64,000 nt of DNA from Hermatobates lingyangjiaoensis (GCA_026182355.1 JAPFBL010000575.1:92501-156500), one strand, 5' to 3'; numbered from the stretch's first letter, positions 1 to 10,594 are shown. Notes: a model not told the origin generated them from the letters alone. Made by a program: numbers and translations.

Positions 1-560
1 TTCCAATAAAAATAACAATGATGTATTCTTTGTTTTGGTATGAAACATCTGAAGATGATTATTAATAATCATCTTCATTGGTGATTATTTAGGCATGAAG
101 CATCTGAAGATGGTTTTAATACAATCATAGTCCTTGACACTTATTTAGGCATGAAATATCTGATGATGGTCTTTAAATGATCTATTGATTATTTAGGCAT
201 GAAACATCTGAAGATGGTTATAATATAATCATAGTCATTGACGCTTATTTAGGCATGAAATATCTGAAGATGGTCTTAAAATAATCTATTGATTATTTAG
301 GCATGAAACATCTGAAGATGGTTATAATATAATCATAGTCATTGACGCTTATTTAGGCATGAAATATCTGATGATGGTCTTTAAATAATCTATTGATTAT
401 TTAGGCATGAAACATCTGGAGATGGTTTTCCAATATTATAACGATGTTCTATTGATGACATAGGTATGACACATCTGAAGATGGCTTTCCAATAAAATAA
501 CTATGATCATTTTTTTTTAGGCATGAAACATCTGAAGATGATTTTACAAGAAAATAACAA
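1..560 (+). repeat. Intronic tandem repeat of about 50-60 bp units
   Basis: About ten imperfect units, each with a T-rich run, a TTTAGGCATGAAA-like core and CATCTGAAGATGG, plus an ATAATCATAGTCATTGA-like spacer in several. The last units grade into the real 3' end of the intron: CTATTG, a T run, AG, then GTATGAAAAC at 571-590. The array therefore looks like serial duplication of the lectin intron's acceptor region and first exon bases. It probably continues to the left of the window. Confidence 0.85.
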
Positions 561-580
561 TAATCTATTGTTTTTTTTAG

Positions 581-700
581 GTATGAAAACGGCGAAGAAG
601 AACACTGCTTAGAACTTTGGAACAGAGACGGCAAAGGAATGCGATGGAACGACTCGGCTTGCTCCTTTGAAACATATTTCGTCTGCGAAGCTGTTCCCTG

Positions 701-701
<1 letters not shown>
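581..701 (+). CDS. C-type lectin domain protein, terminal exon (partial)
   Basis: The exon opens after a polypyrimidine tract and AG at 571-580. Base 581 completes a codon carried over from the previous exon, and reading from 582 is open to TGA at 699-701. The peptide starts YENGEEEHCLELWNRDG and ends FVCEAVP. It has the hallmarks of the C-terminal third of a C-type lectin-like domain: an E-x-C-x-E-L stretch, the WND calcium-site motif, and two cysteines that normally pair within the long-loop region and with the domain start. The domain usually spans about 110-130 residues, so upstream exons lie outside the window. C-type lectins bind sugars, usually through Ca2+, and are typically secreted or membrane-anchored. 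Which subfamily this is, and whether a signal peptide exists, cannot be seen. I infer it is functional because the exon has no damage and a clean splice acceptor. Confidence 0.82.
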
Positions 702-731
<30 letters not shown>

Positions 732-990
732 CACAAAAACAATCTTGTTCCATCACCACCATCTCGAGGACTTCATCGCCTCCTACCTCAAAATCACGTC
801 GATTCAATTATCAAAACAACATTATTATTAAAATCCATCATCAAAAATAAAAAAGACTTGATGATTAAAAACTTGCCAAGTAAATATTTTTTTTTACGAG
901 TAAACAAATTTATATAACTGTTCTTTTTATTTGTACAACACAAAAGAACAAACCAGTATGTTTACCGATTTAATAAAGAAATGTATTACT
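702..990 (+). other. Putative 3' UTR of the lectin gene
   Basis: A (CAA)n run at about 702-731 follows the stop codon directly. An AATAAA polyadenylation hexamer lies at 972-977, about 270 bases after the stop, in otherwise AT-rich sequence. The end of the transcript is inferred only from this hexamer. Confidence 0.5.
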
Positions 991-1019
991 TGTTGCTAAC
1001 TTAGCCATAACCGAACTAC

Positions 1020-2246
1020 ATAACTTGATCGATTCGATAATAAAAAAAAAAAATTATAAAAACAGATTTTAATTCTCTAAATTCTCTATCTTAATCATCA
1101 GTATATTTCAATCATCTTCACGACAGAATATTTATTATTTCTTTTTTTTTTTCAATTTTTCCTTATATGATATTTACATTTCTTTGTATTCATATTCCAA
1201 ACCATTTTTTTCAATATATGAAATATATTAATAGTTCTTGTGTTTTATATTTCAATTTTTTTTAACAAATTGAAGCAAAATTTCAACTTTTTTAATTTTA
1301 TAATTCGAATTTAGGGAAAATTTAAATTAAAGAATTAAATTTTTATAATTTAATTTTAAAAGTATTTCAATATATGATATTTCTCCCATTTGTGATATTT
1401 TATTGAATAATAAAATATTTATTTTAAAAATATTTAAATAAATAAATAAAAAGTTTTAAATTCAAAAGTTATACATTAATTCAAAAATTTTAATTTAATT
1501 GTTATTACGTTTTAATTGATCTTTTTGTTAGTTTTGACAAGACTTAAATAATAAAATTTAAATCATAACATTTAAACTTTTAATTTTAAAAAATCTCTGG
1601 CCGTTTATGAATATTTTAAATATATTATTTGTTATTCTGTCTTATAATTTAAATTTTTACGTGTTCAAATAATACATAATATTTAAATTATGCAATTAAA
1701 TATACAATTTGAAATTTAACATTTAAACTTTAAAATTGTATAATTTAAATTTAAAAAATTTACTACAATTTTTCAATATTTGATATATTTAATTGTTAAT
1801 ATATTTTACATTAAACTTTAAATTACATACGATAATTTCAATTTAAAAATTCAGATTTTATAATTTAATTTAAAAAAATCTGCTGCAGTTTTTCTATATT
1901 TGATACATTTTAATTGTTAATGTGTTTTAATTTAAAACTGTAAATTAACACAATAATTTAAATTTTTAAATTTTATAATTTAATTTGAAAACATCTGCTG
2001 CAGTTTTTCTATATTTGAAATACATTAATTGTATTAATGGTTTTTTTTTGTTTTTATTGTGGAAGATGATTGAAATATATACTTAAAAAATTCAATAATT
2101 CAACAAAACTCAAAAAAAAAACTCAATTTATTTAAAATTAAAAGAAATTGAAATAAACCAATTTACGCATTGTATTGTTTTTTTAATATTTATATAGAAA
2201 AAAACTAAATAATGTTTTTTTATATTCTTATAAATTCAATGAAAAT
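1020..2246. other. AT-rich stretch with decayed ~117-bp repeats
   Basis: Very AT-rich with no coding signal. Three imperfect repeats of a TTTTTCTATATTTGATAC-like segment occur near 1765, 1882 and 1997, suggesting an old tandem repeat of about 117 bp. Confidence 0.5.
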
Positions 2247-3118
2247 ATTTTACTCATTGTAGGGTAAAAAAAGCTAATGAAATGGTTTTGACATATAAAA
2301 ATTTAATCGTAGAAACAACACGTTTCGAACATGTAGTGTTCTTCTTCAGGCATTAACTAAAAAATACAATGTCATCAGAGAGTTATCTATAGTATACAGT
2401 AAATATAGTACAAAATACAAATAAAATAAAATAAGGAAGACAGTACGAACCTAAGGGTGAGTGTCTGTGGTACAACTGACTGGGAATAGGATGGACGTGG
2501 GTGAGGGTATGGGGTACATCTTTTCATATTGGAAGGCAGGTAATATTTACTTTGTACTATACATAACTCTCTGATAACATTGTATTTTTTAGTTAATGCC
2601 TGAAGAAAGAACACTACGTGTTCAAAACGCGTTGTTTATACTATTAAATTCTTATACCAGATTCAATAATATATCGACCGTTTGATAGAATAGGTGTGTT
2701 CTCTAATCGGGATTTGGTCAATTTTTAGAAAAAAAAATCAAACTCTCGTTGCCAACGTTTCGGTTTTGTTTAAAACCTTTTTCATAGGCAGAATTAAGAA
2801 TTTTTTAACTAAGAAAATGAAATTTACATTATTTAACGCAGAAACTATCTTAACCGGACAGTCTAGTCGAAGGTTTTGTCCGGTTAAGATTGTTGTTCCG
2901 TTAAATAATGTAAATTTCATTTTTAGGTTAAAAAATTCTTATTTCTGCCTATGAAAAATGTTTTAAATAAAACCGAAACGTCTGCAACGAGAGTTTGATT
3001 TTTTTATCCCAGAAAATTGACGGAATCCCGATTAGAGAACACACCTATTAAATTTTTATATGTGGAGACCATTTCATTAGCTTTTTTACCCTACAATGAG
3101 TAAATACCACATAATAAC
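2247..3118. repeat. PLE family A palindrome interrupted by a family C palindrome
   Basis: The outer arms (2247-2400 and 2560-2660 plus 3046-3118) carry the family A end: TTTACTCATTGTAGGGTA on the left and its complement on the right. Hammerhead-like cores face outward at 2318-2349 (minus) and 2599-2632 (plus; box 2 reads AAAAC instead of GAAAC). The right arm is split by a second palindrome at 2692-3045. Its arms begin GGTGTGTTCTCTAATCGGG, and it carries family C cores at about 2749-2790 and 2951-2985 in which the CTGANGA box is decayed to CTATGAA. The order of insertion is therefore C into A. Confidence 0.8.
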
Positions 3119-3586
3119 TGATTGAACTACGTTAGAATTAGAAAAATATTTCACTTTTTTGATAGCTTTTTTACTTATTTTATAAAAGAAAAACTGTCAA
3201 AATAAAGAAATCGTTATAAACAAGAATAATAATAATATAAAGATTGTTCAATTCCATAAATACTCAATATTTTACCACAAATATATTATAACAACCAGCA
3301 TAGTATTATCTCAAGCTCATTTTTTTTTACATAAAGTTTCTATTTTTCTGTTTCACTATTTTAACTTAAAAAGGACCCATTCTTTACACACTAAACTAAA
3401 CAAGTTAGTGTTTAATGTTGAAAAAGTATGAACGTTAATACATAACTAATTTAAAATTGAAGAAAACTCTATTTAAAAAAAAAAATGTTGACTATGCTAA
3501 TAACTAAATTCATAGTCAAAATTTGGTTATTTTTGACTATTAGTTATATACACCGAAATAATTATATATATATATATATGTATATA

Positions 3587-3716
3587 CGTTTCACGGTGAA
3601 TCACGAACACAGAAATAAGAAATAAACACACTTACTGTCTCTATTTTTTGGTCGAACCGTCATCAGGAGATAGGGACACCAAGCGCACTTGTGAAGCGAC
3701 GGTTGGAGACCAATAG

Positions 3717-3769
<53 letters not shown>

Positions 3770-3953
3770 GAGTTTTGTTGCTGTTTTCTGTATGTTTTGG
3801 TCTGAAATGTCATTTTGAACCGTCTCCAACCGTCGCTTCACAAGTGCGCTTAGTGTCCCTATCTCAACTCTCTTGATGACGGTTCAGCCAAAAATTAGAG
3901 CAGTAAGTGTGTTTGTTCCTTAGTTCTGTGTTTTTGATTCACCGTGAAACGTT
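3587..3953. repeat. PLE family D palindrome with (TA)n in the loop
   Basis: The arms begin CGTTTCACGGTGAATCAC and end in its complement. Hammerhead-like cores lie at about 3640-3667 (minus; CTGATGA box) and 3872-3900 (plus; box reduced to TTGATGA). Both show a GGTT/ACC-like stem II. A (TA)n run of about 45 bp sits between the arms at 3717-3766. Confidence 0.75.
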
Positions 3954-4000
3954 TGTTGTCCTTTTGGATCGTTTTCCCCTCTACAATATATATATATATT

Positions 4001-4499
4001 TGTTTCTTTCACTTCCAATCAAACTCTCATTGCTGACGTTTCGATTTTATTCAAAATCTTTTTCTAAGGTCTACAATATAAAGGAAATTAAGACAAGGAA
4101 ATTATTCTAGTGTTTTGAATACATAACGTTTTAAGTAAAAAAATTTGTTTCATAGTTACCTGCTCACCAGCTGTACATAGATGGTTATTAATGATTGTTA
4201 TTTGAATAGTTTAACCTTCCATATTGTTTTAGTAATGTAATTTGTAATAGTTTGGTCATTTTCAAACATTCCTACTTTTGTAAGTTCGTTGTAATTTTTT
4301 CTAGATAGGTTTCTTCTTTTTATTGCTATCCTAATACTCATGATTGTATTTAATTTTTCATGATATACTTCTTATTGTTTGTGTTAATAATGTAACTATT
4401 TAAGTTCTTAATTTCCTTTGTATTGTAGGCCTTTGAAAAAGATTTTGAATACAATCGAAACGTCGGCAATGAGAGTTTGATTGGAAGTGGAAGAAACTG
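4001..4499. repeat. PLE family C palindrome
   Basis: Inverted arms about 100 bp long (4001-4100 and 4400-4499) enclose about 300 bp of AT-rich sequence. Arm ends read TTTCTTTCACTTCCAATC. Degenerate hammerhead cores are at 4024-4066 (minus) and 4430-4464 (plus). The stem flanking TTGAATACAA and the GAAACGTC half are kept, but the CTGANGA box is CTTTGAA. Confidence 0.75.
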
Positions 4500-4560
4500 A
4501 CCGCATCCCGATTTATCCTTTTTAGTTATATATAGATATATATATTTGTGATATATACAT

Positions 4561-4591
<31 letters not shown>

Positions 4592-4609
4592 CATATATAT
4601 ATATACACT

Positions 4610-4885
4610 TTTTGGATGAAAATACGATCCGAAATGGACAAATACAGTTCAATGTACATAAAGAAACGTAGATAAATTAAAAACACACACTTACAGTCTC
4701 TAATTTTCGGTTGAACCGTCTTCAGGAGAGAAAAGAAAGGGAAACCAAGCGCACTGGTACAGAGACGGTTGGAGACCAACAATTGTTGGTCCTGAAGACT
4801 CCTGAAGACGGTTCAACCGAAAATTAGAGACTGTAAGTGTGTGTTTTTAATTTCTCTACGTTTCTTTATGTACATTGAACTATAT
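4610..4885. repeat. PLE family D palindrome
   Basis: Arms run 4645-4760 and 4765-4882, with a one-sided extension to 4610 that reads GATCCGAAATGGACA. Two intact D cores face outward: 4697-4727 (minus) and 4802-4826 (plus). At the centre, CCTGAAGACTCCTGAAGACG is a short direct duplication of the core box. (TA)n lies on both sides. Confidence 0.82.
4802..4826 (+). ncRNA. Hammerhead-like motif, family D
   Basis: CTGAAGA box, one extra C, stem II GGTT/AACC, then GAA followed by the self-complementary AATT and A at the cleavage position. It matches the minimal PLE hammerhead layout. Self-cleavage is not shown. Confidence 0.65.
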
Positions 4886-4887
4886 AT

Positions 4888-4889
4888 AT

Positions 4890-4920
<31 letters not shown>

Positions 4921-5085
4921 ATAACTTACATCGATATTTCGACCATCGTCGTCATCAGGAGGTGTGAAGAGGAAAGAGTCCCACAGGAAGGCAAGGTGGT
5001 GACTCATCTTCACATCGAAATATCGATGTGAGTTATGTCTGTGTCTTTCTGTGTGTTTTCTTCGTTTTGAATTTATTTTATATAC
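4888..5085. repeat. PLE family E inverted repeat, right arm truncated
   Basis: A (TA)n run (4888-4920) is followed by a minus-strand E core at 4930-4957 (CTGATGA, GAC/GTC stem, GAAATATC). The right arm restarts at about 5010 inside the GAAATATCGATGTGAG half and continues through TCTGTGTCTTTCTGTGTG to 5085. The right arm thus lacks the CTGATGA box. Confidence 0.75.
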
Positions 5086-5091
5086 ATATAT

Positions 5092-5312
5092 ATGATCAAA
5101 CCACAATAAGAAATGGGAAAACAAGACTAAGATCTTTCAACCGTAAGAAGCGGTCTTCGTCAGAGTCAAAAACCCCGTCAGTTGGGTTTTTGACTATGAC
5201 GTAGACCGCTTGTTACGGTTGAAAGATCTTAGTCTTGTTTTCCCATTTCTTATTGTGGTTTGATCATTGATTGTTGTTTCACGTGTTTATGTTAAATCTT
5301 TTTATCGAAGAA
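5092..5312. repeat. PLE family F palindrome
   Basis: The arms begin GATCAAACCACAATAAGAAA and mirror to 5268, with the tail TTTCACGTGTTTATGT beyond. The minus core at 5130-5165 is good. The plus core at 5192-5231 has CTGACGA changed to CTATGACG. Stem II is GACCG/CGGTT, and the helix III segment AGATCT is intact in both. (TA)n follows at 5317-5351. Confidence 0.82.
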
Positions 5313-5313
5313 T

Positions 5314-5358
<45 letters not shown>

Positions 5359-5439
5359 CTATATATATAGTTCTGTACATTTGGGATATATAACTATATG
5401 CAGAAAAATGACAATAAATAAACATGTGATGTAATCAAT

Positions 5440-5640
5440 GAATTTTAAACCTCAAGAAAAAGGAAAACAATAGGGAAAAATGCTCTCTGAGGCCTTTCAA
5501 TTTATATCATCAGAGAGAAAATAAAAAAATTCCTAGTTTTATTTTTACTTTGTTTGGTCTCTGATGACATAAATTGAAAGGCCTCAGAGGATTTATTCTA
5601 TTGTTTTCTTTTTTCCATTATGGCTTAAACTTCATATATA
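5440..5640. repeat. PLE family G palindrome
   Basis: Arms contain TTTAAACC, AGGAAAACAATAG and GAGGCCTTTCAAT in inverted order. Cores are at 5490-5514 (minus) and 5561-5585 (plus). Both have CTGATGA, a weak stem II, GAA and AGGCCT followed by C. Confidence 0.78.
5561..5585 (+). ncRNA. Hammerhead-like motif, family G
   Basis: CTGATGA box, extra C, a short poorly paired stem II (ATAAATT), GAA, then the palindromic AGGCCT and C. Stem II is too weak here to be convincing alone. The motif is recognised by its match to the other families. Confidence 0.5.
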
Positions 5641-6493
5641 GTCATATATCCAGAAAATATATTATTCGGTAAATTAATGACTCATAATTAATTCGTATGA
5701 CTAAACAAAATTATAAAATAAAGCTGTATAATTTGTTCTTCTTTTTTTTTAAATATACAATTTTATTTTTAAAATCTAAAGAAGAGCAATTATTTTTACC
5801 AACTAAACAAAATTATTAATTTACTTGCTAATAACTTGTATATTTGAAGATTAGAGTCCTATTCTTCTAGTATTATACCCTGATTGTATAATATTTTCAA
5901 ATTACAATAAAAAAAAACATGTTTTCTTCATGTGTTGACTTAAAAATGATATAAAAAAATATTTTCATTTGTAGTAATTTCATAAATGATTCTATCATAA
6001 CGGGTTTTGTATTAATATTGTTAAAATATTAAACCCCAATATTATATATTACGATTTAGTATTGTTTTATATTTAGTATTATTTTTTATTTTAGTTAAAA
6101 AATATTTCGAAATTACATTACCATTGACTGTTTGTATTGTATTAATTTTTTTTTAAAATGTATATATATGATATATAATTGATCAATTCAAAAATATTAT
6201 CACTTTTTTTAAAACCTAATTACATAGTTATTTAATAAAATATTACCCATGTATGACTAGTCATGGCATTTTAATATAAATTTTTATTTTATTTTTTTTT
6301 TTTTTGGATTGATTACATATGAAAAGAGCCAACTAATTCAATATAATAACGAAATTTATGATTAAATAAAATGGGAATTAATCAGGGGTTTTATTTGTAA
6401 AAAAAAGTTTTAAACAATATGGACATGGAAAACTTAATTTTCTGCAAAATACCATATAATTATATGTAAAAGTATAGACCGTCAAATAGAAAC
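5641..6493. other. AT-rich sequence, nothing recognised
   Basis: No open frame, repeat array or RNA gene is visible. Long A and T runs and short (TA) tracts only. Confidence 0.5.
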
Positions 6494-6764
6494 AAAATTA
6501 AATCACCATATTTCTTTGAATTCTCATTGAACATGTTTCGGTGTTACATCCACCATCTTCAGAAAAAAAAAGGAAACAATTAAAAACTACACATAGGTAT
6601 TTAGATAATTATAATAGATACTTATTTAGATTTATATAGTAGGTATTTAGATTAATTTTGTTATGTGTAGTTTTAATTGTTTCTTTTTCTTTTGTTGAAG
6701 ATGTTGGATGTAACACCGAAACATGTTCAATGAGAATTCAAATAAATATAGTGATTTAATTTTT
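6494..6764. repeat. PLE family H palindrome
   Basis: Arms of about 105 bp begin AAATTAAATCACCATAT and mirror to 6764, around a loop with GTAGGTATTTAGAT repeats. The minus core 6530-6562 is intact. In the plus core 6695-6727 the box is TTGAAGA. Confidence 0.82.
6530..6562 (-). ncRNA. Hammerhead-like motif, family H
   Basis: CTGAAGA box, extra T, stem II GGTG/CACC with a 7-base loop, GAA, palindromic ACATGT, then T. It is the only H copy with both boxes intact. Confidence 0.68.
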
Positions 6765-7440
6765 AAGTTGAACCCTGAATTGAAGAAAAGATTACAAAGT
6801 TTAGAAAAATATTCGACGAAGTTAAATCAAGTGGATTTTTTTTTTTATAATTATTTGTTTGTTTAGCTTGTTTTTGAACTTTTATGTATTTATCCAATGT
6901 GAAAATAGTTTTCAAGCCCCAAATGATTCAGACCTACGCTATACCACTGTATCTGTAAAAAAACTTGATTTTTTTTTTCAAATTAAATTAATTAATTAAA
7001 TTAAATTTATTTTTTCAAATTTAATTTTAACTACTTTTAATGAACTTACAAAACTGACAAATACATTAATCTCAATTGTTGTGTCGATTCCAAAGCCTTT
7101 TATATGTTTTTATTTTTTTTTTTTAATTTCTTATATCAGTTTTGTGTTTTTAAGTACCATTTTTTTTTATATGACGTTTCTAGTAATATAGTATAGTAAT
7201 AATATAACAACTAAAATTGTATATTTATATTTTATAACATATATATGTAAAAAAAATTGTATATCTGTAAATAAACAAATATCTTCATGTTTTTTTTGTT
7301 TTCATTTCTTTAGTAACCTGTCATAACATACTGTAAAGACCTTAATTAAATTCTTGAGTTAGGCAACAATTTAAGACTACCAATGCAGAATGTTCATTGT
7401 GTCGGGGGATTTCAAACGTCTCCTCAGAAAAAAAATTTGT
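6765..7440. other. AT-rich sequence, nothing recognised
   Basis: Homopolymer runs and AT-rich DNA. No coding, RNA or repeat structure is seen. Confidence 0.45.
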
Positions 7441-7441
7441 A

Positions 7442-7495
7442 ATATGAAAACTAACAACGCGTCTCGAACTCTTAGTGCTCTTCTTCAAGTTTACG
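7442..7495 (-). repeat. Solo PLE family A terminal fragment
   Basis: On the minus strand, TTGAAGA box, stem GAGCAC/GAGTTC and a CGAGACGCGTT half are recognisable as an A core with two substitutions. No partner arm is present, and it abuts the (TA)n at 7500-7520. Confidence 0.6.
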
Positions 7496-7499
7496 TCGA

Positions 7500-7667
7500 A
7501 ATATATATATATATATATATTGAAAATGACACCAAATTTAGCTGATATCTGTTCCTTAACAAGTTTCTCAATTTTTCTAAATAACACTCTCGTTATTTCG
7601 TCTACACAATAAAGTACATCTCCTATGGTCGACATTTTCGAATGATCAACATTCATCATCAGGACTG
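7500..7667 (-). pseudogene. PLE 5' fragment: hammerhead-like motif plus N-terminal coding
   Basis: On the minus strand the motif CTGATGATGAATG...CATTCGAAAATG (7630-7665) overlaps the start of an open frame reading MMNVDHSKMST, then RKIEKLV and FGVIFN, before running into (TA)n as IYIYIY. The KIEKL...FN spacing matches the N-terminal PLE fragments at 17.8, 18.2, 20.7 and 39.9 kb. I infer a 3'-truncated PLE N-terminus whose (TA)n junction falls just after the FN residues. Confidence 0.5.
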
Positions 7668-7918
7668 AATAAGATCTAAGGTGAAATATCTGGTTTATTA
7701 TTTACATGGAGAAAGTAGAAGGGGTTGTTTTCCATAAAGTTTAAGAAATGGTGGGCGTTAATCCTGTGGGGTGAGTGGCCTCTCGGCCTGAGTCGTTACC
7801 TGCAAAGGGTTCTGGGTGTGAACTAAACAGCTTCAAAATACGGCTACTGTTTTCGACCTGAATATTTAGGCATTTTCAATAATGTGTGTGTCAAAGCAGG
7901 ACTGCTACCAAAATTTAC

Positions 7919-7955
<37 letters not shown>

Positions 7956-7979
7956 AAACTAAAGTTTATCGGGACTCGG

Positions 7980-8060
7980 TCAGTTCTTCAGGTTCAAATT
8001 AAACTCTCATTTTGCCAACGTTTCGGTTTTTATTTAAAACCTTTTTAATAGGCAGAAGTA
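7980..8060 (-). repeat. PLE family C terminal fragment
   Basis: Contains the C-family end (CGGGACTCGGTCAG) and a degenerate minus-strand core ending in GAAACGTTGGC. It lies directly after (TA)n at 7921-7952. Confidence 0.6.
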
Positions 8061-8111
8061 TAATTTTTTGAAACAGAAAAACTAAGTATTACATTACAAA
8101 TTACTTTACAA

Positions 8112-8247
8112 AGAAAAATAGTATGTGAATTTTAACAACAACTGTATTCTGAATGAACACGTGACACAGTTACACATGACACGTGAATGAGTGTCACGTG
8201 TTCATTCAGACTACAGTTGTTAAAATCCACATATTATTTTTCAAAAA
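8112..8247. repeat. Short palindrome
   Basis: Inverted arms of about 55 bp contain TTTTAACAACA and GAACACGTGACAC. They enclose a centre with repeated TGTCACGTG blocks. No hammerhead core lies inside. It sits between the C fragment and the I-type motif and may be the centre of a decayed composite. Confidence 0.7.
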
Positions 8248-8465
8248 TAGTATGAATTCTCATGTAACTTAAATAACCAGTAGTATACTTTCCAAGGTAA
8301 AACTAATTTCCTTTTATTTGACATTTTGAAATGGATGTGTACTTAACAACTCTGATTGTAAAATAACCTTTTCTATGCATGTGTTGGTCTCAATAATTTA
8401 GTTCTCTATGTGAGTTGTAGATTGTTTTGGTAAATGTATTATAGTTTCTTACTCTAATTTTAGCC

Positions 8466-8497
8466 CTGAAGATGATATACAAATACATCGAAACGTT
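8466..8497 (+). ncRNA. Hammerhead-like motif, family I
   Basis: CTGAAGA, extra T, stem GAT/ATC extended by ATAC/ATAC-type loop bases, GAA, palindromic ACGT, then T. It is followed by TGGCCTAGGAAGGAG. No partner arm is visible. Confidence 0.6.
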
Positions 8498-8524
8498 GGC
8501 CTAGGAAGGAGTTTATTTTCTTTT

Positions 8525-8625
8525 GTATCTCTTTCTCTTATCTCTCCTGAAGACGGTTCAAACTGAAAATTAGAGACTGTAAGTGAGTGCTATTGATTTC
8601 TCTATGTTTCTTTTTCTACACATTG
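8525..8625 (+). repeat. PLE family D half-element
   Basis: A single plus-oriented D arm with CTGAAGA at 8548 and stem GGTT/AACT. It is followed by GAAAATTAGAGACTG and the D-type tail TTTCTCTATGTTTC. It abuts the F palindrome. Confidence 0.7.
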
Positions 8626-8631
8626 TTATAT

Positions 8632-8866
8632 AAAAAGATTTGACATAAACACGTGAAACAACAATCAATGATCAAACCACAATAAGAAATGGGGAAACAA
8701 GACTAAGATCTTTCAACCGAAACAAGCGGTCTTCGTCAGAGTCAAAAACCCAACTGAGTTGTTTTTGACCCAACTCAGTTGGGTTTTTGACTCTGACGAA
8801 GACCGCTTGTTACGGTTGAAAGATCTTAGTCTTGTTTTCCCATTTCTTATTGTGGTTTGATCATAC
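8632..8866. repeat. PLE family F palindrome, near perfect
   Basis: Arms run from TTTGACATAAACACGTG and mirror through GATCAAACCACAATAAG. The centre is GTTTTTGACCCAACTCAG. The minus core is at 8706-8739 and the plus core at 8793-8827. (TA)n follows at 8873-8889. Confidence 0.88.
8793..8827 (+). ncRNA. Hammerhead-like motif, family F
   Basis: CTGACGA box (N7 = C), extra A, stem II GACCG/CGGTT with a 7-base loop, GAA, palindromic AGATCT, then T. This is the best copy of the most repeated family in the window. Confidence 0.68.
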
Positions 8867-8888
8867 ATTGTTATATATATATATATAT

Positions 8889-9165
8889 TAGAGAAACGAT
8901 TCTTCGAACTGAATAAACTAAAATTTAACAAAAGAACACATAGAAAGGAAACCACTGAACTCATTACTATATTTCGATGTCCTCGTCTTCAGGAAAAGAA
9001 GTGTATTGCCCCAAAGGCTGATAACGACTCAGTCGTTATAACTCAGTCGTTATCAGCCTTTGGAGCGATTCACTTCTTTTCCTGAAGACGAGGACATTGA
9101 AATATAGTAGTGAGTTCAGTGGTTTCCTTTCTATATGTTCTTTTGTTAAATTCTAGTTTATATAT
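8889..9165. repeat. PLE family J palindrome
   Basis: Arms start GAGAAACGATTC on one side and carry GAACACATAGAAAGGAAACC in inverted order. Cores are at 8968-8992 (minus) and 9082-9106 (plus), with a GATAACGACTCAGTCGTTAT palindromic centre. Confidence 0.82.
9082..9106 (+). ncRNA. Hammerhead-like motif, family J
   Basis: CTGAAGA, extra C, a weak stem (GAG/ATT in this arm, GAG/ATC in the other), GAA, palindromic ATAT and A. Confidence 0.5.
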
Positions 9166-9218
9166 AATATATTGATATAGCTTCTCCTCCACTGATTCTT
9201 TAAATACAAAATAGGCAT

Positions 9219-9251
9219 CCTGAGGAATAGGTACAAAGAAACGTCGGCTTA
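9219..9251 (+). repeat. Decayed hammerhead-like fragment
   Basis: CCTGAGGAATAGG, then GAAACGTCGGC. The two boxes are present at the right spacing, but stem II no longer pairs. Confidence 0.4.
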
Positions 9252-9394
9252 TAATCAGGAGTCGTTAAACTTTGGAACTAATTCCTCAATAAAACTACTT
9301 TGAGGTTTAAAAACTACATATTTGACTTAATATTTTCTTAATAAACGAGTATATGTGTAAGTATATTGAAGTTCATTATGATTAGTTAACCGTT

Positions 9395-9604
<210 letters not shown>

Positions 9605-9966
9605 GACATTATTTAAAGAAATTCATTACAAAGAAGTAAAAAAAAACGATTTTAGTAAAAAACATTCGATTCAATTACTTTTATCTGTTTTTAATAGAAT
9701 ATCTTATTTGTGCGTGATTCTATTATATTTATTTTTCAAGCTCTTCGCATGGACAACGTAGTAATTAGCGTGCCCTCCTTTGTTTTGTTAATAATTTAAC
9801 CATATCAATGAATAACTAACAAATATTGACCACAAAAAGCATTAGGTTTTATGATGCATGCGTTATAAAAGCTAGTTTTTTTTTTTTACAATTATAAACA
9901 TAAAAAAACAAATATTACCATAATAAGACTAGTTTATCAAGAATTACTTTAATTCTAAGGAAGTAC

Positions 9967-10264
9967 AATCAGTTATTATGTGGTATTTACTCATTGTAGG
10001 GTAAAAAGCTGATGAAATGGTCTCCACATATAAAAATTTAATCGTACGTATTCACGTAAAAATACTGTTCACGTAAAACACTACGTGTTCGAAACGCGTT
10101 GTTTATACGATTAAATTTTTATATGTGGAGACCATTTCAAAATTTAATGGTACGTATTCACGTAAAAATAGTGTTCACGTAGAACACTATGTGTTCGTAA
10201 TGCGTTGTTTATACGATTAAATTTTTATATGTTAAGACCATTTCATTAGCTTTTTACCCTACAA
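9967..10264. repeat. PLE family A palindrome with duplicated arm
   Basis: The left arm starts TTATGTGGTATTTACTCATT. The right side holds two successive copies of the CACGTAAAA...GTGTTCG(A/T)AA half (around 10075-10115 and 10163-10210). The CTGANGA box is replaced by GTTCACGTA in both, so these are decayed cores. Confidence 0.75.
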
Positions 10265-10408
10265 AGAATTACTTTAAGCAACTTTAAGGGCAAAGTGAGA
10301 GAACTCCTGTTTCTAGCAGGATAGTTGAATGTTTTTATAAAATTTTGTTTTTATAAAATTTATTAAAACCTCTACAAATTAAAATACCCTTATCTGCTAT
10401 TCCTCTGA

Positions 10409-10594
10409 ACTGGCATCTGCTTTAGATGTGGCAAAGAAGGTCACAAAGCAAAAGAGTGCTCTGCTCCTGAGCGCTGTGAACTATGTGGGGAAATCAACAG
10501 AGAAAACGAGAACGTGGCCCACATTCCGGGCTCTGGAAAGTGCAGGGTTTTCAGAGAGGCCCTTAAGAATGCCTATAAACAACTTCAGATATGA
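10409..10594 (+). pseudogene. R1-type LINE ORF1 C-terminus (zinc knuckle)
   Basis: The frame TGICFRCGKEGHKAKECSA has a CCHC zinc knuckle (C-x2-C-x4-H-x4-C). It is followed by a second cysteine/histidine cluster (CELCGE, then H and C), typical of the ORF1 end of R1/I-group non-LTR retrotransposons. It terminates at TGA 10592-10594, overlapping the ORF2 ATG by two bases. The start of ORF1 is missing and the frame is closed just upstream. Confidence 0.8.

Noticed and set aside
1..560. CATCTGAAGATGG in the lectin intron repeat as hammerhead motifs
   Set aside because: The CTGAAGA word is present but no stem II and no GAAA follow. The similarity is only to the box.
449..807. Minus-strand frames with poly-Val or poly-Leu
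   Set aside because: They are the complement of the (CAA)n run in the lectin 3' UTR. The plus strand has the spliced lectin exon.
3601..3876. Frames containing IYIYIY runs here and at many other places
   Set aside because: They translate (TA)n microsatellites.
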